Shown here piece by piece: positions 1 through 10,230 of a stretch of 64,000 nucleotides of DNA. Location: positions 744,001-808,000 of the forward strand of contig MKVM01000005.1 in assembly GCA_001898835.1 (NCBI GenBank), written 5' to 3'. The translations under genes were made by a program, and so were the position numbers. Origin of the DNA: Micrococcales bacterium 72-143. Its GTDB lineage: Bacteria > Actinomycetota > Actinomycetes > Actinomycetales > Microbacteriaceae. The stretch's first letter is position 1, and each line of letters starts with the position of its first letter. The notes under the pieces were generated by a model. It made no database searches, was not told the origin of the DNA, and was given only the letters and a program-made list of their open reading frames with translations.

Positions 1-112
1 TCGGTCCGAGCAGCCCGAACGACTCCCCCGGGGCCACCTCGAAGCTGACGCCGTCCACGGCGGCGACCTCGCCGTAGCGCTTGACGAGGTCGGTCGCGGA
101 TATCACGGTCAC
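1..112 (-). CDS. ABC transporter ATP-binding protein (5' part only, truncated by window edge)
   Basis: Minus-strand translation from GTG at 112: VTVISATDLVKRYGEVAAVDGVSFEVAPGESFGLLGP..., typical ABC ATPase N-terminus. Confidence 0.8.
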   Translation of the reverse strand, partial: MTVISATDLVKRYGEVAAVDGVSFEVAPGESFGLLGP

Positions 113-233
113 GGGAGACGAGCCTAGGCGGCACGGACGACACGGCCTATGCGCCGCCTCCCCCATTCCGCGGCGCCCGCCGCGTCCCTACACTTGGCTC
201 ACCCGTCGCCCACCACCACGAAGCAGAGGCCCG

Positions 234-1016
234 ATGTCACGCCGCCCCGCCCTCCTCGTCGCCGCCGCGGCGTTCGCCGCCCTCGCCCTCGCCGCATGCG
301 ATCCGCTGCCGCCCGCGCCGAGCGGGAGCCCCTCGGCATCCGGGTCCGCGACGCCGAGCGCCGCGGCCTCCGCACCGGCCGACACCCTCGCGAGCCTGCC
401 CGCGGATGCCGTGCTGGGCGTGAGCGCGGTCGTGACGGAAGCGGGCGGCGCGTCGCTGCAGCTCACCGCGATCGTGCACCGCTCCTACGCCTGGGACTCG
501 ACCGAGGGGGCACCTCTCGCCGCGCTCATGACGAACGGCTGCCTCGGCGCGCTCGAGGAGGCCGTGTACGCCGATCAGTTGTGGAGCTTCGCCGAGGTCG
601 ACGTGACCGCGACGCCGCTCGCCGGGAGCTGGGCGGCGGGCACGGAGGTCGCCGTGCATCCGACGACCGAGTTCCTGTCTCTCGCCTCCGACGGCGCGCT
701 CATCGAGCTGCCGGGGCTCGCGCCCGAGGCGCCGCACTGCGACCGCTCGCGCGCGCTCACCGGGGCGGGCGAGGGGCGGCTGATCGTCGGCTTCCACGGC
801 GACACGGATGCGGTGGGCGCCGCCGGCCACTTCACCCGCTGGGCGAACCACCGCTACGGCTTCGCCGTGGCATCCGGTCTCACGCTCTCGGCGTGCCACG
901 CCGTCGTGACGGAGCTCGGCGCCTCCCTCGGCGGCGGCGTGGCCTCCTGGTCGACGGTCGACGACGCGACCGCCTGCACGACGGGTTCGGGCCTCCCCGA
1001 GGACACCGACTCCTGA
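234..1016 (+). CDS. secreted lipoprotein, hypothetical
   Basis: ATG at 234; signal peptide plus lipobox-like LALAACD, then a Ser/Pro/Ala-rich linker. Confidence 0.75.
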   Translation: MSRRPALLVAAAAFAALALAACDPLPPAPSGSPSASGSATPSAAASAPADTLASLPADAVLGVSAVVTEAGGASLQLTAIVHRSYAWDSTEGAPLAALMTNGCLGALEEAVYADQLWSFAEVDVTATPLAGSWAAGTEVAVHPTTEFLSLASDGALIELPGLAPEAPHCDRSRALTGAGEGRLIVGFHGDTDAVGAAGHFTRWANHRYGFAVASGLTLSACHAVVTELGASLGGGVASWSTVDDATACTTGSGLPEDTDS

Positions 1017-1034
1017 GCAGACCCTTCCCCCGCC

Positions 1035-1089
1035 GAGCGGTCGGTTTCTGGCCTCATCCCGGGTGAATTGGGCGAGAAACCGACCACTC
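1035..1089. repeat. intergenic inverted repeat GGTCGGTTTCT...AGAAACCGACC (possible terminator or REP-like element)
   Basis: Perfect 11-bp arms at 1039-1049 and 1075-1085; flanking GAG/CTC extend the stem; no T-tract. Confidence 0.6.
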
Positions 1090-1094
1090 AGCGG

Positions 1095-1140
1095 CGTCAA
1101 CGTGAGTTGACGGATGCCCGGTCGTCAACTACGGTTGACG
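1095..1140 (+). promoter_or_regulatory. tandem palindromic operators CGTCAAC-N4-GTTGACG (x2) with embedded promoter
   Basis: 1095-1112 and 1123-1140 share the same 7-4-7 palindrome, 28 bp apart; TTGACG (1107-1112)-N17-TACGGT (1130-1135). Confidence 0.75.
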
Positions 1141-1141
1141 C

Positions 1142-1357
1142 GTGGATGTCGGAGAGCTGCACACCCTCGCGGGAGACGCCGGATCGCAGGATCCGCTCGT
1201 CGCCCTTCGTGCGCTCGCCGGCCTCCGGCGCGAGCTCGACCGCCACGAGGCGGCGGCCGTGCGCCGGGCGCGCAACGCGAACGCCTCCTGGCAGCTCATC
1301 GCCCTCTGCCTGGGCGTGAGCAAGCAGGCGGTCCACAAGAAGTACGGGCGCGCCTGA
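1142..1357 (+). CDS. small HTH DNA-binding protein, probable regulator of downstream ABC exporter
   Basis: 71 aa; C-terminal HTH-like ASWQLIALCLGVSKQAVHKKYGR; probable leaderless GTG start. Confidence 0.75.
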   Translation: MDVGELHTLAGDAGSQDPLVALRALAGLRRELDRHEAAAVRRARNANASWQLIALCLGVSKQAVHKKYGRA

Positions 1358-1387
1358 CGCGCCACCCCATCCCTGAGGAAACCCACG

Positions 1388-3238
1388 ATGACGAGCACCG
1401 ACGCGCCCGCGCGCCGCAACCCCTTCCGCCGCAGCGCCGACACGGGGCCGCGCGCCTCGTTCCGTGAGCTGCTGCCCTACCTCGCCGAGCACAAGGTGCT
1501 GCTCGGGCTCGCGATCGTGCTGAGCCTCGTGAGCGCCGGCTTCTCGCTCGCCCAGCCCGCGCTTGTAAGCCAGGTCATCCAGGTGGTCGAGGCCGGCGAC
1601 CCCCTCGGGTGGCTCGCCTGGCTGCTCGTCGCACTCGTCATCGGTAACGGCGTCGTCACGGCCCTGCAGCACTACCTGCTGCAGCGCGCGGGCACGAGCG
1701 TCGTGTACTCCGCGCGCCGGGGCCTCATCCGCCGGATGCTGCGCCTCCCCATCCGCGAGTTCGACACCAGGCGCACGGGCGACCTCGTGTCGCGCGTCGG
1801 CAGCGACACGACGCTGCTCTACGCCGTGCTCACCCAGGGTCTCGTGGACGCCCTCGGCGGCGCCGTGGTGTTCGTCGGCGCCCTCATCGGCATGGCGATC
1901 ATCGATCCCGTGCTGCTCGGGGCGACCGTGCTCGTCATCGCGGTCGCGATCGCCGTCGTGGGCGGCCTCTCGGGCCGCATCCGGGTCGCGAGCCGCCAGC
2001 AGCAGGAGAAGGTGGGCGACGTCTCGGCGGGCGTGCAGCGCGCGATCGCAGCCATCCGCACGGTGCGTGCCGCGAACGCGACCGAGCGCGAGTCGGTCGC
2101 GATCGAAACGGAGGCGAAGGCCGCCTGGGGCGCCGGCATCCGCGTCGCGAAGGTGTCGGCGCTCGTCGTGCCGGTCGCCTCGATCGCGATGAACGTGTCG
2201 TTCCTGGTGGTGCTCGGCCTCGGCGGCTACCGGGTCGCGTCGGGGGCCATCACGATCGCGAGCCTCGTGGCGTTCATCCTGTTCCTGTTCCTCATGATCA
2301 TGCCGCTCGGCTCGGCGATCGGCGCCGTCACCTCGGTCAACCAGGCGCTCGGGGCGCTCGGCCGCATCCAGGAGATCATGCGCATCCCCTCCGAGGACGA
2401 GGGGGATGCGGCCGTCGAGCCCGCCGCCGCGGTGGAGACGGATGCCGCCATCCGCTTCGACGAGGTGCGCTTCGCCTACCCCGAGAGCGCGCACCAGACG
2501 GAGGCCGAGAAGGTCGTCGCCTCCGCGCTCGGCGAGGATGCGGTGACCCCGGCAGACCGCGAGGTGCTGCACGGCGTCTCATTCGCGGTGCCGCGCGGCT
2601 CGCGCGTGGCGCTCGTCGGGCCGTCGGGGGCGGGCAAGTCCACGATCCTCGCACTCATCGAGCGCTTCTACGACCCGACCGCGGGCGTCGTGCGGATCGA
2701 CGGCATCGACGTGCGCGCCCTGCCGCGCGAGCAGCTGCGCGCCCGCATCGGCTACGTCGAGCAGGACGCGCCCGTGCTCGCGGGCAGCATCCGCGACAAC
2801 CTCACGCTCGGCACGCCCGACGCCACCGACGAGCAGTGCGTCGAGGTGCTGCGCGCGGTCAACCTCGGCGAGGTGCTGGACCGCGACCCGGCGGGGCTGG
2901 ATGCCGCGGTCGGCGAGGACGGCGTCATGCTGTCGGGCGGTGAGCGGCAGAGGCTCGCGATCGCGCGCGCCCTGCTCGCCGCTCCCCCGATCCTGCTGCT
3001 CGACGAGGCGACGGCGTCGCTCGACGGGGTCAACGAGCAGCTGCTGCGGGAGGCGATCGACGCGGTCGCCGCCGAGCGCACGCTGCTCGTCATCGCGCAC
3101 CGCCTGTCGACGGTGGTCGACTCGGATGCCATCGTCGTGCTCGACCGAGGACGCGTCGCGGGCGTCGGCACGCATTCCGAGCTGGTCGCCTCGACGCCGC
3201 TCTACCGCGACCTCGCGAAGCACCAGCTCCTCGTGTGA
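1388..3238 (+). CDS. ABC transporter, fused permease/ATP-binding exporter
   Basis: TM domain followed by Walker A GPSGAGKST, LSGGERQRLAIARALL, Walker B ILLLDEATASLD. Confidence 0.92.
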   Translation: MTSTDAPARRNPFRRSADTGPRASFRELLPYLAEHKVLLGLAIVLSLVSAGFSLAQPALVSQVIQVVEAGDPLGWLAWLLVALVIGNGVVTALQHYLLQRAGTSVVYSARRGLIRRMLRLPIREFDTRRTGDLVSRVGSDTTLLYAVLTQGLVDALGGAVVFVGALIGMAIIDPVLLGATVLVIAVAIAVVGGLSGRIRVASRQQQEKVGDVSAGVQRAIAAIRTVRAANATERESVAIETEAKAAWGAGIRVAKVSALVVPVASIAMNVSFLVVLGLGGYRVASGAITIASLVAFILFLFLMIMPLGSAIGAVTSVNQALGALGRIQEIMRIPSEDEGDAAVEPAAAVETDAAIRFDEVRFAYPESAHQTEAEKVVASALGEDAVTPADREVLHGVSFAVPRGSRVALVGPSGAGKSTILALIERFYDPTAGVVRIDGIDVRALPREQLRARIGYVEQDAPVLAGSIRDNLTLGTPDATDEQCVEVLRAVNLGEVLDRDPAGLDAAVGEDGVMLSGGERQRLAIARALLAAPPILLLDEATASLDGVNEQLLREAIDAVAAERTLLVIAHRLSTVVDSDAIVVLDRGRVAGVGTHSELVASTPLYRDLAKHQLLV

Positions 3239-3265
3239 GGGTGCTCGTAGCTCCGGCTGGTGACC

Positions 3266-4726
3266 TCAGGACATCGGGGTGAGCGTGTACTTCGTGTCGA
3301 GGTACTCGTGGATGCCCTCGAAGCCGCCCTCGCGGCCGAGGCCCGACTGCTTGACGCCGCCGAACGGCGCCGCCGCGTTCGACACGACGCCGACGTTGAG
3401 GCCCATCATGCCGGTCTCGAGCTGGTCGATCATGCGCTGACCTCGCGCGAGGTCGCGGGTGAAGACGTAGGAGACGAGCCCGTACTCGGTGTCGTTCGCG
3501 CGGCGCACCGCATCCGCCTCGTCGGTGAACGTGGAGATCGCGAGCACCGGCCCGAAGATCTCCTCGCGCAGGATGTCGGACCCCGCCGCGACGCCCGAGA
3601 CGACGGTGGGCCGGTAGAAGGTCCCCGGCCCGGCGACGGCCTCGCCGCCCGTCTCGACCGTGGCGCCGCGTGACACGGCGTCCGCCACGAGCTCGGAGGC
3701 CTTCGCGACGGCCTTCTCGTCGATGAGCGGGCCGATCGCGACGCCCTCCTCGGTGCCGCGCCCCACCTTCATGGCGGCCACCCGCTCCGTCACGCGCCGC
3801 GTGAACTCCTCGGCGACATCCGCGTGCACGAGGAAGCGGTTGGCCGCCGTGCACGCCTCGCCGATGTTGCGGAACTTGGCGAGCATGGCGGCGTCGACAG
3901 CGCGGTCGAGGTCGGCGTCCTCGAAGACGATGAACGGCGCGTTGCCGCCGAGCTCCATCGAGGTGCGCAGCACGCCCTGCGCGGCCTGCTCGAGCAGCTT
4001 CCGGCCGACCGGCGTCGAGCCCGTGAAGGAGAGCTTCCGGAGCCGCGGGTCGCGGATGATGGGCTCCGAGACGGCGTTCGAGGTCGAGGTCGTGATGACG
4101 TTGACGACCCCGGCCGGAACCCCCACCTCCTCGAGCAGCTTCACGAAGTGAAGCGTCGTCAGCGGCGTGAGCGTCGCGGGCTTGATGACGACGGTGCAGC
4201 CGGCCGCGAGCGCGGGCGCGATCTTGCGGGTCGCCATCGCGAGCGGGAAGTTCCAGGGCGTGATGAAGAAGCAGGGCCCGACGGGGCGCTGGGTCACGAT
4301 CATCCGCCCGGTGCCCTCGGGGTTCGGCCCGTAGCGCCCGGTGATGCGAGGCGCCTCCTCCGCGAACCAGCGCAGGAACTCGCCGCCGTACGTCACCTCG
4401 CCCTTCGCCTCGGCGAACGGCTTGCCCATCTCGATCGTCATGAGCAGGGCGAACTCGTCGGCGCGTTCGGTCAGCAGCTCCCACGCCGCCCGCAGCAGCT
4501 CGCCGCGCGTGCGGGCCGGGGTGGCCGCCCAGTCCGCCGCCGCCGCGACGGCCGCGTCGAGGGCGCGGATGCCGTCCTCGGGCGTCGCGTCGGCGATCGT
4601 CGCGATCGTGTCGCCCGTGGCGGGGTCGTGCACGTCGATCGTGCCGCCCGCGGCTCCGTCGACCCACTGCCCGCCGATGTACAGCTGCGTCGGCACCTTC
4701 GCCCGCAGCTCCGTCTCCGAGATCAT
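3266..4726 (-). CDS. gabD: NAD(P)-dependent succinate-semialdehyde dehydrogenase (aldehyde dehydrogenase family)
   Basis: [24 protein letters not shown]..., [26 protein letters not shown]. Confidence 0.85.
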   Translation of the reverse strand: MISETELRAKVPTQLYIGGQWVDGAAGGTIDVHDPATGDTIATIADATPEDGIRALDAAVAAAADWAATPARTRGELLRAAWELLTERADEFALLMTIEMGKPFAEAKGEVTYGGEFLRWFAEEAPRITGRYGPNPEGTGRMIVTQRPVGPCFFITPWNFPLAMATRKIAPALAAGCTVVIKPATLTPLTTLHFVKLLEEVGVPAGVVNVITTSTSNAVSEPIIRDPRLRKLSFTGSTPVGRKLLEQAAQGVLRTSMELGGNAPFIVFEDADLDRAVDAAMLAKFRNIGEACTAANRFLVHADVAEEFTRRVTERVAAMKVGRGTEEGVAIGPLIDEKAVAKASELVADAVSRGATVETGGEAVAGPGTFYRPTVVSGVAAGSDILREEIFGPVLAISTFTDEADAVRRANDTEYGLVSYVFTRDLARGQRMIDQLETGMMGLNVGVVSNAAAPFGGVKQSGLGREGGFEGIHEYLDTKYTLTPMS

Positions 4727-4748
4727 GTGCCCATCCTCTCGCGAATCG

Positions 4749-6917
4749 TCATCGGGGGGCCTGTTCGGCGCGGGCGAGCGGCGACGGCCACCAGATGGCG
4801 CGGCCGATGTCGTACGCGACCGCAGGTACGAGCAGTGAGCGCACGAGGATGGTGTCGAGCAGCACACCGAAGGCGACGATGAAGGCGATCTGCGCGAGGA
4901 AGAGGATGGGGATCACTCCGAGCGCTGCGAAGGTCGCCGCGAGCACGACGCCCGCGCTCGTGATGACGGCACCCGTGACGACGAGCCCGCGGAGGATGCC
5001 CGGCCGGGTTCCGAGGTGCGCGCTCTCCTCCCGCACACGTGTCATGAGGAAGATGTTGTAGTCGACCCCGAGCGCCACGAGGAACACGAAGGCGTAGAGC
5101 GGCACCGCGGGATCGGCGCCGGGGAACCCGAACAGGTGGTCGAACACGAGCGCCGACACCCCGAGTGCCGCGGCGAACGACAGGATGACGCTGCCGATCA
5201 GCAGGAGCGGCGCCACGACCGCGCGCAGCAGCAGCATGAGGATCACGAGGATCACGGCGAGCACGATCGGGATGATGAGGGTGCGGTCATGTACCGAGGT
5301 CGCGTCGGTGTCGATCGCGGTCGCGGTGACACCGCCGACCATCGCATCCGGGTCGACCCCCGCGACGGCCTCACGGAGCCGACGCACCGACTCCTCCGCC
5401 CCGGCCGAGTCGGCCGCGTCCGAGAGGGTCGCCTGCACCATCACGCGGCCGTCGACGACCGTCGGCTGGAGCGGCACCGTCGTCGGGAACGGCGGGGGCG
5501 GCGCGTTCGTTCCCACCGGCATGGTGCCGGTCGGCGAGTTCTCGGACAGCGCGACGACCGAGTCGACGCCGTCGACCGCCAGCGCGGCATCCGCGAGCTC
5601 CGTGAGCGACGCCTCGTCACCGACGATCACGGCCGGGCTCCCGGAGCCGCCAGGGAAGTGCTCTCCCAGGAGAGCTTGTCCGTCGCGAGCCTGGGAGGGG
5701 CCGAGGATCAGCTCGGACTGCGCGACCCCGTCGGCCTTCAGCTGGGTGAGACCGAGCGCCGCCACCAGCAGCGCGAGGGTCGACACGATCCACACGACAC
5801 GTGCGCGGCGCGACACGAGGGACGCCACCGCACCCCACAGGCGCGATGGCTTCTCACCGTCGCCGAGCCGCGGCCGGAAAGGCCAGAAGGCAGCCCGCCC
5901 GCAGGCGAGCAGCAGGGCGGGCAGCAGGGTGAGCGCCCCGAGCATGGCGAAGCCGATGCCCAGCGCGCCCACCGGGCCGAGCGCCTTGTTCGAGTTGAGG
6001 TCGCTGAAGAGCAGGCAGAGGAGGCCGGCGATGACGGTGCCCCCGGAGGCGAGGATCGGCTCCACCGATCCGCGCAGTGCTGCCCGGGTGGCGTCCCAGC
6101 GCCGAGCGTGCCGGCGGAGTGCTTCACGGTAGCGGGAGACGTAGAGGAGCGCGTAGTCGGTGGCGGCGCCGATCACGAGGATGAAGAGGATGCCCTGCAC
6201 CTGCCCGTTGATCTGCACGACGCCCGCGTAGGCGAGCCACCACACCGCGAGGATCGCCGCCGAGAGGGAGAAGACCGCCGTGCCGAGCACGAGCAGCGGC
6301 AGCAGCGGCGAGCGGTAGACGACGAGCAGGATCAGGAAGACCGCGCCGAGCGCCACGAGCAGCAGGAGCCCGTCGATTCCGGCGAACGCCGCGACGAGAT
6401 CGGCGCTGAACCCGGCCGGTCCCGTGACGGCGTGCACGATTCCGGCGGGGCTCTTCTCCTCGATGATCTCCCGCAGTTCCGCGACGACCTCGTCGAGCTC
6501 GGCATCGGATGAGATGGGCACGATCGCCTGGACGGCGGTACCGTCGTCGGACGGGATGGCGGGACTCGTCTCGCCGACCCCGTCCACCGCGCCCGCCGCG
6601 GCAAGCACCTCGTCGATCGCGGTGAGGTCGTCGGCTGTCAGTCCGCCCTCGCGCGCGAACACGAGGATCGCCGGGATCCGGTCGGACCCGGCGAACTCCG
6701 GCACGAGCTCCGACACCCGCGTGGCGTCGGCGGATGCCGGCAGGTAGCTGGCCTGATCGTTCGAGGAGACCTCGCCGATCTTGCCGAAGTACGGCCCGCC
6801 GATCCCGCCGGCCGCGACCCAGGCCAGGATGAGCAGCGTCGGCAACACGACCCGCAGGATGCGCGTGCCGACCCCCGGCCGCCCGGTCTCAGGAGTGGCC
6901 GGGGGATGCGCGGTCAC
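4749..6917 (-). CDS. MMPL/RND-family transporter
   Basis: Two TM-rich halves, AATDYALLYVSRYREALR and ALGVDYNIFLMTRVREES motifs. Confidence 0.88.
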   Translation of the reverse strand: MTAHPPATPETGRPGVGTRILRVVLPTLLILAWVAAGGIGGPYFGKIGEVSSNDQASYLPASADATRVSELVPEFAGSDRIPAILVFAREGGLTADDLTAIDEVLAAAGAVDGVGETSPAIPSDDGTAVQAIVPISSDAELDEVVAELREIIEEKSPAGIVHAVTGPAGFSADLVAAFAGIDGLLLLVALGAVFLILLVVYRSPLLPLLVLGTAVFSLSAAILAVWWLAYAGVVQINGQVQGILFILVIGAATDYALLYVSRYREALRRHARRWDATRAALRGSVEPILASGGTVIAGLLCLLFSDLNSNKALGPVGALGIGFAMLGALTLLPALLLACGRAAFWPFRPRLGDGEKPSRLWGAVASLVSRRARVVWIVSTLALLVAALGLTQLKADGVAQSELILGPSQARDGQALLGEHFPGGSGSPAVIVGDEASLTELADAALAVDGVDSVVALSENSPTGTMPVGTNAPPPPFPTTVPLQPTVVDGRVMVQATLSDAADSAGAEESVRRLREAVAGVDPDAMVGGVTATAIDTDATSVHDRTLIIPIVLAVILVILMLLLRAVVAPLLLIGSVILSFAAALGVSALVFDHLFGFPGADPAVPLYAFVFLVALGVDYNIFLMTRVREESAHLGTRPGILRGLVVTGAVITSAGVVLAATFAALGVIPILFLAQIAFIVAFGVLLDTILVRSLLVPAVAYDIGRAIWWPSPLARAEQAPR

Positions 6918-7495
6918 CGGGACGCACGCACGGCGCCGCCGGCGTCCTCGATCTCGACGAGGGACTCGGCGCCCGTCACGGGGTTCACGGCGGCGACGAG
7001 ATCGTCGAGCACCGTGACCCGGCGGCCCGAGGCGAGGGCGTCGAGGGCGGATGCGCGCACGCAGTAGTCGGTCGCGATCCCGACGACGTCGACGTCGGTC
7101 ACGCCGAGCCCGTCGAGCGCCTCGGGGAAGGGTGTGCCGTCGTCGGTCGTGCCCTCGAAGATCGAGTAGGCGGGCACCCCCTGCCCCTTCCGCACGTGCA
7201 CATCCACGAGCGAGGTGTCGAGCGCGGGGTGGTACTCGGCGCCGGGCGTGCCGGCGACGCAGTGCCGCGGCCAGCTCGTCACGTAGTCGGGCTCCGCATC
7301 CGTGGCGAAGTGGCCGCCGTTGTCGTCGTCGCCGTGGTGCCAGTCGCGGGAGGCGATCACGACGTCGTAGCGGTCCGGATGCGCCTCGAGGTACTCCGTG
7401 ATGCCCTCGGCGACCGCGGCGCCGCCCGCCACGCCGAGCGCGCCGCCCTCCGTGAAGTCGTTCTGCACGTCGATCACCAGCAGTGCGCGTGTCAT
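6914..7495 (-). CDS. pncA: isochorismatase-family nicotinamidase
   Basis: MTRALLVIDVQNDFTEGGALGVAGG..., GIATDYCVRASALDA; 4-bp overlap with downstream MMPL gene. Confidence 0.88.
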   Translation of the reverse strand: MTRALLVIDVQNDFTEGGALGVAGGAAVAEGITEYLEAHPDRYDVVIASRDWHHGDDDNGGHFATDAEPDYVTSWPRHCVAGTPGAEYHPALDTSLVDVHVRKGQGVPAYSIFEGTTDDGTPFPEALDGLGVTDVDVVGIATDYCVRASALDALASGRRVTVLDDLVAAVNPVTGAESLVEIEDAGGAVRASR

Positions 7496-7506
7496 GGCGT
7501 CCCCCG

Positions 7507-9108
7507 TCAGTTGGTGGAGAGGTTGTCGCCGCAGCGGAGCACCGCGGCGGTCAGGGTGTCGATGGCGGCACGTGCGTCGTTCGTCTTGAGGCCGTCGCCG
7601 CTGGCGTAGAAGGCGAAGGCGAGCGGGGTGCCGTCCGCCGCCGTGAGGTAGCCGGAGAGGGTCGACGCCCGCGACAGCGTGCCGCTCTTCGCGGTGACGT
7701 TGCCGCGCGCATCCGCGTTGTCGCCCGAGAAGCGGTCGGCGAGCGACCCGGTCTTGCCCGCGACCGGCAGGCCGGCGCGGACCACGTCGAGGCCGCCCGT
7801 GCCGGCGAGCACCTGACGCATGAAGTCGGCCATGACCTGCGTCGGAACGGCGTTGTCCGCGGAGAGCCCGGAGCCGTCGCGGATGACGAGGCCGGCCGAC
7901 GGCACCTCCCACCCCATGAGCGCCGCCGGGATGGCCTGCTGAAGCGAGGAGGCCGAGCCGCCCATGTCGGACTCGCGCGACACGATCCGCGCGAGCATCT
8001 CGGCGAGCGTGTTGTCGCTGTCGAGCAGCAGCTGGGAGATCCAGGTGCGGATGGGCTGGGACTTCACCTCGGCGAGCGTCGCGCTGCCCAGCGCCGTGCC
8101 GGTGGTCGTGGTGACCGCCGGATCGACGACCTCGCCGTCGGGGTCGGCGGCGATGAGCGCCGCGATGAAGGCTGCACCGGCGCGGCCGATCGGGTCGGTC
8201 GAGCGGGGGCTCGTGGCGGCGCGAGGATCGGCGCGGTCGCCGTCGACCTGCAGGGCCGTCACCTCCGACTGGTAGCCGCGGGTCTGCTCGCCGCGATCCC
8301 AGCTGGCATCCCAGCGATCGGCCGGGTTCCAGTAGCTCGCGTCGAGCACGACCTTCGTGATGGGGGTGTCCGCGTACTTCGCGCGGTAGTTGGCGATGGC
8401 CGTCTCGGCGAGCGTCTGCAGCTTGGGGGCGCCCGCGTAGTAGCTCTCCTGCCCCACGGGAAGCGCCGAGAGGGTCGCGTCCCCACGGCCGACGAGCACG
8501 ATCGTGCCGGCCGTGGAGCCCTCGTACACGCTCGTGGTGACCTGGAAGTCGGGGCCGAGGCGCGCGACGGCCGCGGCCGCCGTGAAGACCTTGAGCACGG
8601 ATGCCGGCGCGCCCGGCGTCATGCCGCCGCGGTCGAACAGCACCTCGCCGGTGTCGGCCCGCATGACCGAGCCGAGGAGCGAGACGAGCCGCCCGTCGGA
8701 CGCCTGCGCCGCGACGGAACAGGTGCGCATCCGCGTCGGCCCGGCGATCGTGCCGGGCACCGCGCGAGTGGGCCCCTGCGTCGCGTCGGGACTCGCGCTC
8801 GCCGACGGGAGGTCGCGCGAGGCCCAGGCGACGCCCGCGAACACCGAGCCGGTGCCGAGCAGCGCGAAGGCGACGGCTCCCGCGCCGACCATCCAGGCGA
8901 CCGGATGCTTGCGGAGCAGGGCGCCGATGCCGCCCGTCTTCGCCGCGGTCGGACCGGGGGCGGCGCCCGTCGCATCCGTGACGATCGGATCGCCTGCCAC
9001 GGCATCCGCCGCCGATCCCGGAGACGGGGACGCCGCGGCCCCTCGCGGGGCCTTGCCGCGCGCCGCCTCACGGGCCGCGCGACGCGAGGTCGGCTGCTCG
9101 TCGGTCAC
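7507..9108 (-). CDS. dacB: D-alanyl-D-alanine carboxypeptidase / PBP4-type
   Basis: PASVLKVFTAAAA (SxxK), LLLDSDNTLAE (SxN), AGKTGSL (KTG). Confidence 0.88.
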   Translation of the reverse strand: MTDEQPTSRRAAREAARGKAPRGAAASPSPGSAADAVAGDPIVTDATGAAPGPTAAKTGGIGALLRKHPVAWMVGAGAVAFALLGTGSVFAGVAWASRDLPSASASPDATQGPTRAVPGTIAGPTRMRTCSVAAQASDGRLVSLLGSVMRADTGEVLFDRGGMTPGAPASVLKVFTAAAAVARLGPDFQVTTSVYEGSTAGTIVLVGRGDATLSALPVGQESYYAGAPKLQTLAETAIANYRAKYADTPITKVVLDASYWNPADRWDASWDRGEQTRGYQSEVTALQVDGDRADPRAATSPRSTDPIGRAGAAFIAALIAADPDGEVVDPAVTTTTGTALGSATLAEVKSQPIRTWISQLLLDSDNTLAEMLARIVSRESDMGGSASSLQQAIPAALMGWEVPSAGLVIRDGSGLSADNAVPTQVMADFMRQVLAGTGGLDVVRAGLPVAGKTGSLADRFSGDNADARGNVTAKSGTLSRASTLSGYLTAADGTPLAFAFYASGDGLKTNDARAAIDTLTAAVLRCGDNLSTN

Positions 9109-9155
9109 CGCATCATGATAGCCAGCGGCGGCCGTGCATCCGCTCGCCGCCTCCC

Positions 9156-10139
9156 CTACTCGCCCGGGTAGCGCAGGCCGATCTGCCGACGGATCTCGTC
9201 GAGGGTGCCCATGATGGCGACCGACTCCGCGGGCGGCAGGATCTCCCCCGCCGTCACCCCGTCGGCGACGAGCCGCTCGAGCTCGGCGGCCTGGAACTGC
9301 ATCCCGCGGCCCGGCACCTGCTGCTCGAACCGCTCGAGCACGGCATCCGCCGAGTCGATGAGCGAGAAGGAGGTGGGCGTGTACCAGACGGGGTCGATCT
9401 CGATGCGCGCCTCGGTGCCCACGACGACCGCCGTGGAGGGCCCGCGGGCGTCGAGTTGGGTGTGGATGACAGCCTGCTCGCCGTCGGGGTAGCCGAGGAT
9501 GATCGCGGTCTGGCGGTCGACGCCCGTCGGCGTCGGCGACGAGATCGCGTGCACGCTCGCGGGCGCCCCGAACACGTCCCACGCGAACGACACGGGGTAG
9601 ATGCCGAGGTCGAGCAGCGCGCCGCCGCCGAGGGCCGGGTTCTGGATGCGGTGCGCGGGGTCGAGCGGCAGCCGCTGGTCGTGGTCGGCGATGAGCGCAC
9701 GCACCTCGCCGAGGGCGCCCGACGCGACGAGCTCGCGCACGCGCACCATGTGCGGCAGCCAGCGCGTCCACATCGCCTCGAGCACGACGAGGCCGTTCGC
9801 CTCGGCGAGGTCGACCACCCGACGCGCCTCGGCGGCGTTGAGGGTGAACGGCTTCTCGACGAGCACGTGCTTGCCGTGCGCGAGCGCCAGCAGCGCGTTC
9901 TCGGCGTGGTACGGGTGCGGCGTCGAGACGTAGATCGCGTCGACCTCCGGGTCGGCGGCGAGCTCCTCGTAACTGCCGTGGGCGCGCGGGATGCCGAACT
10001 CGGCGGCGAAGGCCTCGGCCGTCTGCCGCGTGCGGGAGCCCACCGCGGCGACCTCGAAGCCGGTGAGGTTCAGGTCGGAGGTGAAGGCCCGGGCGATGCC
10101 CCCGGTGCCGAGGATGCCCCAACGCAGTCGTTCGCTCAT
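9156..10139 (-). CDS. Gfo/Idh/MocA-family oxidoreductase
   Basis: MSERLRWGILGTGGIARAF..., VEKPFTLNAAEA. Confidence 0.88.
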   Translation of the reverse strand: MSERLRWGILGTGGIARAFTSDLNLTGFEVAAVGSRTRQTAEAFAAEFGIPRAHGSYEELAADPEVDAIYVSTPHPYHAENALLALAHGKHVLVEKPFTLNAAEARRVVDLAEANGLVVLEAMWTRWLPHMVRVRELVASGALGEVRALIADHDQRLPLDPAHRIQNPALGGGALLDLGIYPVSFAWDVFGAPASVHAISSPTPTGVDRQTAIILGYPDGEQAVIHTQLDARGPSTAVVVGTEARIEIDPVWYTPTSFSLIDSADAVLERFEQQVPGRGMQFQAAELERLVADGVTAGEILPPAESVAIMGTLDEIRRQIGLRYPGE

Positions 10140-10167
10140 GCCCTCAGCGTAGGGCGGTGCCGCGAGA

Positions 10168-10214
10168 CCGCGCATCCGTCTCCCATCCGGCCGGTGCGGC
10201 CTCCGGATGCGCGG
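10168..10214 (-). terminator. hairpin CCGCGCATCCG/CGGATGCGCGG downstream of CAP-domain gene
   Basis: Perfect 11-bp arms between the CAP gene stop and the next gene start. Confidence 0.5.
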
Positions 10215-10230
10215 CCTCGGGGGTCTTCGG

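Noticed and set aside
5016-6512. 498-aa ORF antisense to the MMPL gene
   Set aside because: Shadow ORF, no domain, His/Arg/Asp-rich artefact
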